Of a stretch of 51,293 nt of DNA, positions 28,053 through 36,863 are shown in pieces. The position numbers were made by a program, and so were the translations under genes. The DNA is from a virus, in IMG/VR virus record IMGVR_UViG_3300020411_002386, positions 1 to 51,293 of that record; one strand, written 5' to 3'. The notes below the pieces were generated by a model that worked only from the letters and a program-made list of their open reading frames with translations, was not told the origin of the DNA and ran no database searches. How positions within the stretch are numbered: the stretch's first letter is position 1; every line of letters begins with the position of its first letter.

Positions 28053-29086
28053 ATTAGATCAGCTTCTACTATACTATCAAAAGGAACTTCTTGATTACCA
28101 CCTATCTGATATTGCTTTTTTATCCATTCTTTGAAATCAGTTTTTTCAAGGATAGGCTGCCAAAATTCTTCTTTAAGAGTTTCTGCAACTCTAACTTTAG
28201 ACTCCGAATCTTTGTAGCTGTACCATCCATTTGAAGGTTTAATAACGTAACCACCAGCCAAGGCACAATCAAGAAGACCACTATAACGCTGCACGCCACC
28301 TTCCCAAGAAACTGAAATAGGAATTTTAGATTTCTCTTTAACGTATCTTGATTTTTCAATATTGATAACAAAGTGATAACCTTTTATTTCTGTTCCAACT
28401 TTATCTTGTTGACGTCCAATAATCCAAATATTATCAGCACTATAATATATACCCGTTCCACCACCAACAATATCTTTTGGGAATAAACCTATTTCTTTAT
28501 ATGTGTGATTAACAGCTAGAACTGGAATATTCTTCATAGCCAAATAAGGTGTTGTCATTCTAAACAAACCTTTTAGAGCTTTTGCTCTAGACATATCGGC
28601 TACGGATTTTTCGTTGATCGCGTCTTCCAATTCTTTCTTAGACGCAAGATTACCGATACTATCAATAACAACAATTACTTTCTCGTCTCTTTCAAGTGCT
28701 TCTAATTGACCCACTAAATCAAATTTTAGTTCTTCTACATTAGTAATAGGAGTATGCAATACTCTATCTAAATCAATTTCAAAAGAATCAAAGTAAGATT
28801 GAGGAGAACCAAATTCTGAATCATAAAATAACATCACAGCTTCTGGATGGGCTTTAAGATAACTCCCAGCCATCATTAATGCAAATGAAGTTTTAAAATG
28901 TTTAGAAGGTCCTGCTAGGACTGTAAGACCTGAAGATAAGCCGCCATCAACATCGCCAGATAAAGCAACATTAACCATTGGAACATTAGTTTTTGTTTGT
29001 TCTTTTTCATTGTAAAATTTACTTTTGCTTAGAACTTCCGTTGTTTTTATCTTTGAGTTCTTCTTTAGCTTGTCCATAATTGACAT
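28049..29086 (-). CDS. uvsX: RecA-like recombinase UvsX
   Basis: 345 aa from the ATG at 29086 (GGGAGAAAG upstream). VLAGPSKHFKTS is the T4-type P-loop, VIVVIDSIGNLASKKE the Walker B, PVLAVNHTYKEIGLFP and GGGTGIYYSADNIW continue the UvsX match. It does strand exchange and recombination-dependent replication with UvsY and UvsW. Overlaps the sugar dehydrogenase by 68 bases. Confidence 0.95.
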   Translation of the reverse strand: MSIMDKLKKNSKIKTTEVLSKSKFYNEKEQTKTNVPMVNVALSGDVDGGLSSGLTVLAGPSKHFKTSFALMMAGSYLKAHPEAVMLFYDSEFGSPQSYFDSFEIDLDRVLHTPITNVEELKFDLVGQLEALERDEKVIVVIDSIGNLASKKELEDAINEKSVADMSRAKALKGLFRMTTPYLAMKNIPVLAVNHTYKEIGLFPKDIVGGGTGIYYSADNIWIIGRQQDKVGTEIKGYHFVINIEKSRYVKEKSKIPISVSWEGGVQRYSGLLDCALAGGYVIKPSNGWYSYKDSESKVRVAETLKEEFWQPILEKTDFKEWIKKQYQIGGNQEVPFDSIVEADLI

Positions 29087-29987
29087 TTTGTTCTTTCTCC
29101 CTTTCATTGAGTTCATATTGTGATCTAATTTCGTTATTAATAGCAGTTGTTTCTTTTAGCAATGATAAATCTACTCCGTTACTTTCTGCATAAGATATAA
29201 ATGCATTAACATCTTTAGGAAAGCAAGCCCCGCCATATCCTTCACGTCCATCTGGTCCCGGAATTTTAAAATGAGAATTTCCCATACGTGTATCAGCCAT
29301 TAAGCTTTTTTGTAATTGATTATAACTACCATAAGTATTATCCATCAACTGTTTTAGTTGATTTAAAAATGTTACCTTCATAGATAAAAATGAATTTACT
29401 GCATATTTAAAATAAGCAGCTTCTACAGGAGTTAAACTAACTGATGGGCATCCATCCGCGAGAGAATGGTACTGATACATTTGTTGTAAATACTGACCAG
29501 CTGATGGATCCTTAGCACCTATTACTCGATACTTTGGATGGCAAGCATCCTGTTTAGCATTAGCTTCAGTTAAAAACTCTGGTTCATATGCTAGTCTATC
29601 ACAAAGTTCAGATGCTTGTGCTACAAGATCAGGTGTTAATGTAGATTTAATAACAATAAAAGCTTTTGATTTAGTATTAATAGTTTTCACTGCATCTAAT
29701 ACTAAATCACCATTAATAGACCCATCATCATTACTAGGAGTTGGTAAACATATAAAAACTATATGAGGTCTTTCACCACATAAATCATCTATTGTAGTTT
29801 GACTATATTTTGGATCTACGATAACTTTCCTTACCCATTTAGTTGAAAATATATAATCTATAGACTTTCCAACAAATCCTAAACCTACTATTCCAAGAAT
29901 AAGTTCTTGTTGATGGGCCCATTCCATGTCTTCGGGAGACATCTCTTTAGGTGTTATTGTGGTTTGACGGTTAAGTGGTGCTTTCAT
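29019..29987 (-). CDS. UDP-glucose/GDP-mannose 6-dehydrogenase-like protein
   Basis: 322 aa, shorter than the usual 390-440. GIVGLGFVG (32-40) is the NAD loop; ICLPTPSNDDGS, VIKSTLTP, YEPEFLTEANA, EAAYFKYAVNSFLSMKVTFLNQL and EGYGGACFPKDVNAF with the catalytic Cys follow the family order. It oxidises the sugar C6 of a nucleotide sugar to the acid. The C-terminal UDP-binding domain is replaced by a short charged tail. Start at 29987 is uncertain by a few codons. Confidence 0.9.
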   Translation of the reverse strand: MKAPLNRQTTITPKEMSPEDMEWAHQQELILGIVGLGFVGKSIDYIFSTKWVRKVIVDPKYSQTTIDDLCGERPHIVFICLPTPSNDDGSINGDLVLDAVKTINTKSKAFIVIKSTLTPDLVAQASELCDRLAYEPEFLTEANAKQDACHPKYRVIGAKDPSAGQYLQQMYQYHSLADGCPSVSLTPVEAAYFKYAVNSFLSMKVTFLNQLKQLMDNTYGSYNQLQKSLMADTRMGNSHFKIPGPDGREGYGGACFPKDVNAFISYAESNGVDLSLLKETTAINNEIRSQYELNEREKEQNVNYGQAKEELKDKNNGSSKQK

Positions 29988-30420
29988 TTTTTTTACTTTC
30001 TTCTTCAATTACTCTTTGTCTAAGATCTGATGTTGAAAATCTATGATCTCTTTTATTAAAGTATAACTTAATATTGCGTTTTTGGCAAGCATCTTTTCCT
30101 GTAAAATTTTTCTGGCGATACTCTACACCAAGTATTCGAACATCAATATCATACATTGTTAAGATATCTACTACTTCTTCCTCTCTTTGATATGGAATAA
30201 TTTCATCTACATAACTAATAGCTTTTAGTTGTGTGTATCGTTCTACTAATGTTTGTACTGGTGAATTCTTAGAATTTCTATCAACACTAGGATCTACTTG
30301 GAGACCTACTATTAAATAATCGCATTGTGCTTTTGCTTCTCTTAACATTAAAACATGACCGGCATGTAATAGATCAAATGTACTAAAAGTAATACCTACT
30401 GTGTTTTTAGTACGTTCCAT
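29971..30420 (-). CDS. Cytidylyltransferase-like nucleotidyltransferase
   Basis: 149 aa from the ATG at 30420 (GGAGAG upstream). TFSTFDLLHAGHVLML (HxGH), VGLQVDPSVDR and RFSTSDLRQR (ISTSxxR) define the TagD/RfaE-C type, close to glycerol-3-phosphate cytidylyltransferases. It sits between a sugar dehydrogenase and a phosphomannomutase-like gene, suggesting activation of a sugar or polyol phosphate. Confidence 0.87.
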   Translation of the reverse strand: MERTKNTVGITFSTFDLLHAGHVLMLREAKAQCDYLIVGLQVDPSVDRNSKNSPVQTLVERYTQLKAISYVDEIIPYQREEEVVDILTMYDIDVRILGVEYRQKNFTGKDACQKRNIKLYFNKRDHRFSTSDLRQRVIEEESKKNESTT

Positions 30421-31094
30421 GTTTCTCTCCACGTTGATATTGTAAATACTTTTCCATTTCTTTTATCTACTGCATTGGCAATTTCATAATCATTACCGCC
30501 ATACATTGTTTTATCCCCAAAGAACCATATTATATCATCTTCTTTAAAATATTTTAGTATTTGAGATTTATTAGCACCCTTAGCCGTTATATCTATTCCG
30601 GTTTCACCAGCAACTTGTATATCATATTGCGGTTGTTTTTCTCTAAGTCTTTCAGCTATTATTTTTCTTTCGTCAGTATTCTTATCATATTTTACATATA
30701 CTTGTCGAGAATCGGGCCCGCAATTTCTTCCAACGATAGAAAAATTTACGAGCCCAGGTCTCTCTTCAATATGATTACCAAGTCTAAGTGGAAATTTACT
30801 TTTCTTTAATTCATAATGTAAATCTTGATAAAGAGAATCACTTATATCAAGGACACCAGAATGTAATCTCGTGTCTTTTTGCCAAACGTCATTTCCATTA
30901 CATTGATAAACATACTTAGCTCTATTATACAACATTATTCCTATTTGGTCAACGGTTTTTTCTCTATCGCTTCCGGTAACCAAATAAACATCATGAGAAT
31001 CCATAAATTTCCTCATGAATGTTCTAAATTCATTATGTATTTTTCCTCGACTAGGAGTTAGTGTCCCGTCAACGTCAAAAATATATTTAATCAT
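30396..31094 (-). CDS. Eukaryotic-type phosphomannomutase-like HAD protein
   Basis: 232 aa. FDVDGTLTPSR (D7-x-D9-x-T11) is the HAD nucleophile motif; IEERPGLVNFSIVGRNC matches the substrate cap of eukaryotic PMM (FRNGMLNVSPIGRSC), and IIWFFGDKTMYGGNDYEIA matches FFGDKTMPGGNDHEIF. It should interconvert mannose-6-P and mannose-1-P or a similar pair. Bacteria mostly use an unrelated PMM family, so this is an unusual gene in a phage, though HAD members occur in marine phages. Confidence 0.87.
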   Translation of the reverse strand: MIKYIFDVDGTLTPSRGKIHNEFRTFMRKFMDSHDVYLVTGSDREKTVDQIGIMLYNRAKYVYQCNGNDVWQKDTRLHSGVLDISDSLYQDLHYELKKSKFPLRLGNHIEERPGLVNFSIVGRNCGPDSRQVYVKYDKNTDERKIIAERLREKQPQYDIQVAGETGIDITAKGANKSQILKYFKEDDIIWFFGDKTMYGGNDYEIANAVDKRNGKVFTISTWRETWNVLKTQ

Positions 31095-31227
31095 TTATCT
31101 CATATTGATAATTTTGAATTATTTCTTTTACTTCAGCCACAGTTAAATTATATCTTTCTGCTAAAGCTGGAACATCTATTCCAGTTTCAAAATCTTTCAT
31201 TATTTTTTCTTTTATTTCTTCGGCCAT
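31087..31227 (-). CDS. Small helix-turn-helix-like protein (46 aa)
   Basis: ATG at 31227 encodes MAEEIKEKIMKDFETGIDVP then ALAERYNLTVAEVKEIIQNY, a sequence with the look of a short HTH (helix, ALAERYNLT turn, VAEVKEII recognition helix). Overlaps the cupin gene end and the start of the HAD gene. Perhaps a regulator of the sugar operon; speculative. Confidence 0.65.
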   Translation of the reverse strand: MAEEIKEKIMKDFETGIDVPALAERYNLTVAEVKEIIQNYQYEIND

Positions 31228-31658
31228 GTTACCTCGCTAGTATCTATGTTAATTGAAAGTGTATCACTATCAAGCAGTGGATAATAAAGATTTTGATTTT
31301 CTAAATTTAAATCATTTTTAGAATATCCAGTAGTTTCTCTTACTACGTCATTATGATTAATCTCTGCCCAATATATTTCAAATGCAACTCCATCTTCTAT
31401 GCATTCAAATTGATGATATAGTCCTGGTTTAACTTTAGTATACATTCCAGGCCCTACAATAGTTTCATCAACTAATTTATAGTCTTGTTGCCAAACCCTG
31501 ATAATAGCTTTACCAGATTCAGTATACCAACCATTCCATTTATATTCATGTTTATGTTTAGAACTTACGCCACCTTTTTTCATTTCAACCCTATGAAATT
31601 CTAAAGTATTATTACCTTCTAAAAGTTCTGTAGTTCCCCAAACTTTTCCAGCTTTCAT
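31212..31658 (-). CDS. Cupin protein (mannose-6-phosphate isomerase-type cupin)
   Basis: 148 aa, GGAG before the ATG. GGVSSKHKHEYKWNGWYTESGKAII...PGMYTKVKPGLYHQFECIEDGVAFEIYWAE holds cupin motifs 1 and 2 with His/Glu metal ligands. Similar single cupins act on or epimerise sugar phosphates; supports the PMM-like/dehydrogenase neighbours. Confidence 0.8.
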   Translation of the reverse strand: MKAGKVWGTTELLEGNNTLEFHRVEMKKGGVSSKHKHEYKWNGWYTESGKAIIRVWQQDYKLVDETIVGPGMYTKVKPGLYHQFECIEDGVAFEIYWAEINHNDVVRETTGYSKNDLNLENQNLYYPLLDSDTLSINIDTSEVTWPKK

Positions 31659-32596
31659 TGTATTACTCCATTTCTATATGCATATTCTAATGCATTATTA
31701 GCTTCTACTTCCATTGGTCTATTCTCATACCATTTACCCGTGTCATTATCGAATTGCCTACATAAATCTACTATTTGATTAGCAGTAATTGGATATCCTT
31801 TTTCTACTGCTTTACCGGCTACGGCAATCATAATACGATACATTTGTCTATACCAACCGGTTCCTGATATAGTTAAATATTCGGCTGCCATAGATTTTGG
31901 CCAAAAAGGACAATCTCTATAATCAGTCCAAACAAAATTTGTATTATCTAATTTAGTTTTACGATATTCTATTATTTGATCTTTCCATGCATCTGGTAGT
32001 CTATCTAAAAAATCTTTACTAGATTCTTTATCACTATATGCATGCTTTTCCATTAAATCATTTGGATCGATATCTGCCCCATTCGTATTACTGAATATAA
32101 AATTAAAAGCATTAGAATAAGATGCAGGAATGAAATACATCCTAGATAGATCCTTAGTTTGGCGATCTCCGATTTTCTCCATTTCAGTATTGAGAGCGAA
32201 CCAAAAATGTTTGATTCTAGACGCCTCAATTCTCTGTACAAGCGGGAATACCAATCTGAACTTAGGTGCCATATTAGTGCTGCTTGCAGTACTATAACAG
32301 ATAAAATTCCAATCTCTAAACCTGGTTCTAACATAATCTTCTATACTACCTTCCACTTCAATATCATCAACATCAACAGCACACCAAGATTCCCAAGCAA
32401 GAACATTTTTGTTGGCCCGAGTAGTATTAATTTCATATACAGCAGGCGAAATAAGTTCCGCATCTTTTTTTCCTCCTAATGGTCTCTTAGATAATTTATA
32501 TAAAAAATTAGAGAATTGATCCCAAGTATCAAAATTTAATTTTCTATGTGTTTTATTATCATATTGATTTTTAAATATAGTAAGCGAATATGTCAT
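31655..32596 (-). CDS. Primase-like (AEP-type?) conserved marine T4-like protein
   Basis: 313 aa from the ATG at 32596 sharing ATGA with gene 43. WCAVDVDDIEVEG offers an hDhD acidic pair, followed by FICYSTASSTNMAPKFRLVFPL and DLSRMYFIPA, an order like archaeo-eukaryotic-type primases and plasmid primase cores. The protein family is conserved next to gp43 in cyanophages (from memory). A replication role is likely; primase activity is not proven by sequence. Confidence 0.7.
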   Translation of the reverse strand: MTYSLTIFKNQYDNKTHRKLNFDTWDQFSNFLYKLSKRPLGGKKDAELISPAVYEINTTRANKNVLAWESWCAVDVDDIEVEGSIEDYVRTRFRDWNFICYSTASSTNMAPKFRLVFPLVQRIEASRIKHFWFALNTEMEKIGDRQTKDLSRMYFIPASYSNAFNFIFSNTNGADIDPNDLMEKHAYSDKESSKDFLDRLPDAWKDQIIEYRKTKLDNTNFVWTDYRDCPFWPKSMAAEYLTISGTGWYRQMYRIMIAVAGKAVEKGYPITANQIVDLCRQFDNDTGKWYENRPMEVEANNALEYAYRNGVIQ

Positions 32597-35115
32597 CCAA
32601 AAAATTCTTCTAGAGTAGCAACAGGTTCTACTTCCCATTGCAAAGCATCCAATAAATGTCTAAGAGGCTCAACAAAAGCCTTATCATATTGTTTATTATA
32701 ATCTATAAACGTATGTAAGTCAAGCTCTTTCGGTAATAAATTATTAAAAGCAATTACATTTTCTTTTATACCATTAGGCATTTTTAAATAAACGAATTTT
32801 ACTTTTTCTCCATTACCTATAGACTCATATTTTTTATCTAGTTTATTTTTCTTTATATGGTAGTTATATAATAATGCTCCTCGAACATGTATAGGACACG
32901 CTTTCTTATAAATGGTTTTTGAATCTTCCCAAGTACTAACTACTTTACCATTTTTCTCTTCTTGATAATTACACCCTCGAGGAAAGGATATATCTTCAGG
33001 TGGCAATTGATTCCATTCTTTTCTAAAGTCAGATATAAATTTTTGTGTAGCTTCTTCACCATCATTTATAATTACTTTAAATATTTCTTTAAATTTATCC
33101 CTACATACTTGAGGAGTAGAAGAACGTACAGCATCAACACCCATCATTTTCATTTTAGGTTCAGCGTATTGAACACCTTCATTATTATGAACATTTAAAA
33201 TATATCTTTTCTTAGCTATCCATACACCCTTATCAGCAATAACTTCTCTACCCATTTCCATACGGTTTTCCATTACATTCATTTTATCAGCTAGGGCTTT
33301 ATATGCTTGTGATAGTATTTTTTCAAAATGATCCTTACATATTGCATCTAAAAACTGCACAGGATTTTTAGGAGATAGTTTATCTATTAAAGGTTTCATA
33401 TTAACATATAATGAATCAGTATCAATAGCTATAACATAATCTTTACCGTCGGTCTCTAGCAATTTATTCAATTCTAAATTAATAGCTTCTTCTGCCCATC
33501 GAACTGATAATTGACCTGTTAATGTAATACCTTCTGCAACATGATTATTAAAATATCTAAACCATTTATTACCAAGAGCTCCATATAAACTATTCATTAG
33601 AATTTTAATAGACATCTGTTGATTTTCTAATGTGCTTATTTCATTTTCTAATTTCTTAGTTTTTCCCTGTTCATATTCTTTTTTAGCTTCGATCATTCGA
33701 TTTTTTATCTCTACTCTCTCATTATAATATTGTTTAATAACTTGAGGAATAGTTCCTATTTTATCTTTTCTAAATCGAATACCTGTAGCAGATATTGTAG
33801 CACCTTTAGTAATATTCACATCATTATTTTTTAATACATACTCAACCGACATTCCAGGTTCTTTACCTTGAATTAATGTTTCCGGTGACATATTATATTG
33901 AACAATTATATTAGGATATAGAGAGTTTAAATCAAAAGATACAATCCAATTATGCATACCTACTTGAGGTTCTTTTACATATGCTCCTTCGAATTCAGCC
34001 TTATCACCTTTATATTTTGGAGGAACAGCTATCTGTTGCTTGTATAGCATACGATATAAAATAGCATCCCATATTTGAACAGTACCAAAAGTCTCAGAGT
34101 AATTAACACCTCCTCGATAAGCCATAGTCATAGCTAATGTAATTAATCCTAATTTCTCTTCTAACTTATCAACTAACTGAACATCTTTTATATTATAATC
34201 AATAAATTTTTGGAAATCAGATTTATATAATGTAAATAAATTTCCATGTTCTTCATATGATAATTTACGTTCACCTAATACTACAAAAGCAATATGGTCT
34301 AGTCTATAAGATTCCTGAGCTCCATACGTATAACCAAACTTACGAAATAAATCATAATAATCTAATTGTTGAATACCAGATAGATCATAGGCCTGTTCTT
34401 CTCTTTTACCTATTTGAATTAATCGTTGATCTACTACTCCCCAAGGAGAGAACTTTTTATATACATCTCCACCGATAATATTCTTTACTCTGTTTATAAG
34501 ATAAGGAAAATCAAATAATCTAGTATTCCAACCTGTTACAATATCTGGACAATAGTCTGGGTGATTCCATACTTTTAGAAAACTTGTAAGTAATTCTATT
34601 TCATCATCACATTTAATATATTCTATTTTCTTTATATCTTTTACAGAACATTTCTTCGGATCATAATCATATAACCCCCATACACGATATACGTTATCAA
34701 TATTATTTTTCATAGTAATAGATATTACAGGATGTAAAGCCTGAGCGGGAAATGGAAAACCATCATCAGATGCTACTTCTATATCAATAGTAGTAACATT
34801 AACTATTTCTCTTTCGAATTTTGGGGATTCTGGAAATCTATCATTTATATATTGAGTAATATAATTATTAGATCCATATACAGTTACATTATCTACAAAT
34901 TCATATTCTTTTAAATAATTACTAGCATCACGCATAGTATCAAAAGTCTTTGGTAAGACATTATCGTTTTGTAGATTTTTCCAGCCTGTAGATTTATCAG
35001 ACTTAATAAATAGCGTAGGCATAAACTGAATCTTTTTAGCCACACGCTCTCCTCCATCATAACCACGATAGAGTATGTTATTGCCATAACGATTTACTGA
35101 TGTATAAAATTTCAT
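32593..35115 (-). CDS. 43: Family B DNA polymerase gp43
   Basis: 840 aa, T4 gp43 898. DIEVASDDGFPFP (Exo I), NTRLFDFPYLINR (Exo II), FDLNSLYPNII (motif A), KILMNSLYGALGNKWFRY (motif B) and AIDTDSLYVN (motif C) are all intact. C-terminal EPVATLEEFFG fits the clamp-binding tail. Has its own early promoter (35122-35150). Confidence 0.98.
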   Translation of the reverse strand: MKFYTSVNRYGNNILYRGYDGGERVAKKIQFMPTLFIKSDKSTGWKNLQNDNVLPKTFDTMRDASNYLKEYEFVDNVTVYGSNNYITQYINDRFPESPKFEREIVNVTTIDIEVASDDGFPFPAQALHPVISITMKNNIDNVYRVWGLYDYDPKKCSVKDIKKIEYIKCDDEIELLTSFLKVWNHPDYCPDIVTGWNTRLFDFPYLINRVKNIIGGDVYKKFSPWGVVDQRLIQIGKREEQAYDLSGIQQLDYYDLFRKFGYTYGAQESYRLDHIAFVVLGERKLSYEEHGNLFTLYKSDFQKFIDYNIKDVQLVDKLEEKLGLITLAMTMAYRGGVNYSETFGTVQIWDAILYRMLYKQQIAVPPKYKGDKAEFEGAYVKEPQVGMHNWIVSFDLNSLYPNIIVQYNMSPETLIQGKEPGMSVEYVLKNNDVNITKGATISATGIRFRKDKIGTIPQVIKQYYNERVEIKNRMIEAKKEYEQGKTKKLENEISTLENQQMSIKILMNSLYGALGNKWFRYFNNHVAEGITLTGQLSVRWAEEAINLELNKLLETDGKDYVIAIDTDSLYVNMKPLIDKLSPKNPVQFLDAICKDHFEKILSQAYKALADKMNVMENRMEMGREVIADKGVWIAKKRYILNVHNNEGVQYAEPKMKMMGVDAVRSSTPQVCRDKFKEIFKVIINDGEEATQKFISDFRKEWNQLPPEDISFPRGCNYQEEKNGKVVSTWEDSKTIYKKACPIHVRGALLYNYHIKKNKLDKKYESIGNGEKVKFVYLKMPNGIKENVIAFNNLLPKELDLHTFIDYNKQYDKAFVEPLRHLLDALQWEVEPVATLEEFFG

Positions 35116-35121
35116 ATAATT

Positions 35122-35150
35122 ATTATAACCGATTTTTACGGAAATGTCAC
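35122..35150 (-). promoter_or_regulatory. 43: Sigma70-type early promoter of gene 43
   Basis: GTGACA (35150-35145), 17 bases, TATAAT (35127-35122) on the minus strand, 7 bases before the ATG of gene 43, so the leader is very short. The -35 overlaps the nitroreductase stop. Confidence 0.85.
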
Positions 35151-35860
35151 GCTACTTTTATAGATTCCAGTGTTTTATCGTGAGAAGGAAATATTACATT
35201 ATGATCTTTATGATGTTCTCGTCTAGGTCTATTTTCATCTGCTATACCGACACCCATTAATAATATTGGCCGACCTGAACTTTTTATTATTCTACCAACA
35301 GCTTGAGGATCAAAACATGTGCAACAACCTGTTCTATATCCTAACATATTAGCTGCTAAGTTTACATAACCTGCTGCTAATCCTATAGACATTACTCTTT
35401 GAAAATCAATATTAGGATGTTCTTTACCTGATTCTATTTCTTTTTTAACTTCATCATTACGATATAGATGTGCAATATTATCTGACTCAACTTGTTTTAT
35501 ATATTCGTCTGACCAAGTAAATACAATAAGCAATTGGGCTAAACATTGAGGATTTAATTGAGGCTTACCATCTGGCCAATTATTTGAACCATCACTGGTA
35601 CAATGATATATTTTATCTATAGTCTCTCTATGAGTTATCATATAAGGTTTATAGAAAATATAATTTTGTTTACTTGGACAGGCAGTTAAAGCAGTTTCGA
35701 TAACGTTTAAATCTTGAATAGGAATTTTTTTATTTAAATTCCAATTTCGTTGGCATCTACTACTAGTATGAACGGCACTTTTAATCACTTTACCAAAAGC
35801 ATCATGTGCAGCATTGCCACGAAGATTCTTTTCTAACATTTGTTCTAATTTTTTATGCAT
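35147..35860 (-). CDS. Nitroreductase-family flavoprotein
   Basis: 237 aa. HTSSRCQRNWNLNKKIP, IETALTACPSKQNYIFYKPYMITHRE, VMSIGLAAGYVNLAANMLGYRTGCCTCFD and LLMGVGIADENRPRREHH are the FMN-site segments of nitroreductases. NAD(P)H-dependent flavin enzyme; seen in marine T4-like phages, role unknown. It could also supply reduced flavin for the halogenase at 40732 (inference). Late promoter variant 20 bases upstream. Confidence 0.87.
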   Translation of the reverse strand: MHKKLEQMLEKNLRGNAAHDAFGKVIKSAVHTSSRCQRNWNLNKKIPIQDLNVIETALTACPSKQNYIFYKPYMITHRETIDKIYHCTSDGSNNWPDGKPQLNPQCLAQLLIVFTWSDEYIKQVESDNIAHLYRNDEVKKEIESGKEHPNIDFQRVMSIGLAAGYVNLAANMLGYRTGCCTCFDPQAVGRIIKSSGRPILLMGVGIADENRPRREHHKDHNVIFPSHDKTLESIKVA

Positions 35861-35879
35861 AGTAGACCTTTTTTAAGTC

Positions 35880-35887
35880 TATTTATC
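35880..35887 (-). promoter_or_regulatory. Late promoter variant GATAAATA
   Basis: GATAAATA on the minus strand 20 bases before the nitroreductase ATG, right after the terminator at 35893-35914. Confidence 0.6.
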
Positions 35888-35892
35888 AATAT

Positions 35893-35914
35893 AAAAAGGG
35901 GCCATTACAGCCCC
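35893..35914 (-). terminator. Rho-independent terminator after the small gene at 35922
   Basis: GGGGC-TGTAATG-GCCCC stem followed by TTTTT on the minus strand. Ends the Hsp20 operon. Confidence 0.88.
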
Positions 35915-35921
35915 TCTTTGT

Positions 35922-36146
35922 TTACTTCAAACCCATTCGTTCGTTGAGCTCTGCAGTTAGAGATTCAACGGTATGATAAGGATAATCGCTTTTAGCCATT
36001 CTTAGCATTTGAATAGCACATTCTCTATTAGCTGATCTTTGGCGAGCGTTTTGCCAACCTATCATAATAGAAGTTAATATGCCTTTTAAAGCTGCTAAGA
36101 TACTTTCAAGCAGATTCGTTGAGTAGTTGAGAACTAGAGTTGTCAT
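35922..36146 (-). CDS. Small hypothetical downstream of Hsp20
   Basis: 74 aa from the ATG at 36146: an amphipathic N-half (LESILAALKGILTSIMIGWQ) and a basic, helical C-half ending LTAELNERMGLK. Overlaps the hsp20 end by 41 bases in another frame. Same terminator as hsp20. Function unknown. Confidence 0.65.
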   Translation of the reverse strand: MTTLVLNYSTNLLESILAALKGILTSIMIGWQNARQRSANRECAIQMLRMAKSDYPYHTVESLTAELNERMGLK

Positions 36147-36573
36147 TGGTTTTTCTCCCAGTTGTTCCAATTGAAATTTTCTGGGGTCGCATCTTTTCAG
36201 GTAGGACTACTTCAATAGAGACAGTAAGTATCCCGTCCTTTAAATCTGCACCACTGACTTCTGCGTATTCTGATAGCCTGAACGACTTATAGAATTTTCG
36301 AGCACTTATGCCTTTGTGAACATATTTGTCTTGATCTCGTCTAGCTTCACGTTCACCTTTAATAGATAACACGTGATCTTTGAGTTCAATATCAATATCC
36401 TCTTCAGAGAATCCTGCAATAGCCAATTCAATCTCATACTTCATGTCGTCATGTTTGACTACATTATGAGGTGGATAAGAATCTTTTGCGTGATTTGTTA
36501 CTCGTTCGAGTTCATCAAAGATGTGATCGAAACCTAAAAATGCGTTTCGTGGAAATACAAAATTACCAGTCAT
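36106..36573 (-). CDS. hsp20: Small heat-shock protein Hsp20
   Basis: 155 aa. Alpha-crystallin domain: PPHNVVKHDDMKYEIELAIAGFSEEDIDIELKDHVLSIKGERE...ARKFYKSFRLSEYAEVSGADLKDGILTVSIEVVLPE, with the GILTV-type strand typical for family AxxxNGVLxI. Chaperone that holds unfolding proteins; a marker of marine T4-like phages. Preceded by a sigma70-type promoter and a leader hairpin at 36609-36621. Confidence 0.95.
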   Translation of the reverse strand: MTGNFVFPRNAFLGFDHIFDELERVTNHAKDSYPPHNVVKHDDMKYEIELAIAGFSEEDIDIELKDHVLSIKGEREARRDQDKYVHKGISARKFYKSFRLSEYAEVSGADLKDGILTVSIEVVLPEKMRPQKISIGTTGRKTNDNSSSQLLNESA

Positions 36574-36608
36574 TGTTGCCTCCTATATTAGCAAGGTTAA
36601 TTTTGGAC

Positions 36609-36661
36609 CCGCACCATGCGGCATCCTATAATATATATAAGCCTTTTTATTTAAATGTCAC
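36609..36661 (-). promoter_or_regulatory. Early-type promoter and leader hairpin of hsp20
   Basis: GTGACA at 36661-36656 with TATATA 18 bases on (36637-36632) on the minus strand; a CCGCA/TGCGG hairpin at 36609-36621 follows in the leader. The rest of the 92-base gap holds only the ribosome-binding site. Confidence 0.55.
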
Positions 36662-36665
36662 GGGA

Positions 36666-36863
36666 TTATATCCCTTTTATTTGACCACTAGCCAAAACTG
36701 CTTCCCATGCGTCTTCAAAACCTTCAGCATGGATATATGCTTCTTCGTTATACCAAAGTCTTTTAAAGTATCCTGGATACATTTCCATAATAGTTTCATG
36801 ACTTGATTCTAGGTGTCCCTTACACATCCAAAAACATCTATAAGCATCTTTTACTTCATCCAC
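36666..36863 (-). CDS. Small hypothetical protein
   Basis: 65 aa. GTG start at 36863 overlapping the TAG of the upstream gene. Aromatic and acidic (YRCFWMCKGHLESSHETIME, FKRLWYNEEAYIHAEGFEDAW). Function unknown. Confidence 0.6.
   Translation of the reverse strand: MDEVKDAYRCFWMCKGHLESSHETIMEMYPGYFKRLWYNEEAYIHAEGFEDAWEAVLASGQIKGI

Noticed and set aside
28120-28371. An 83-codon hydrophobic ORF inside uvsX
   Set aside because: Shadow frame of a conserved gene; no start signal.
32159-32479. 106-codon plus-strand ORF opposite the primase-like gene
   Set aside because: Antisense shadow; no promoter or ribosome-binding site and no recognisable protein.
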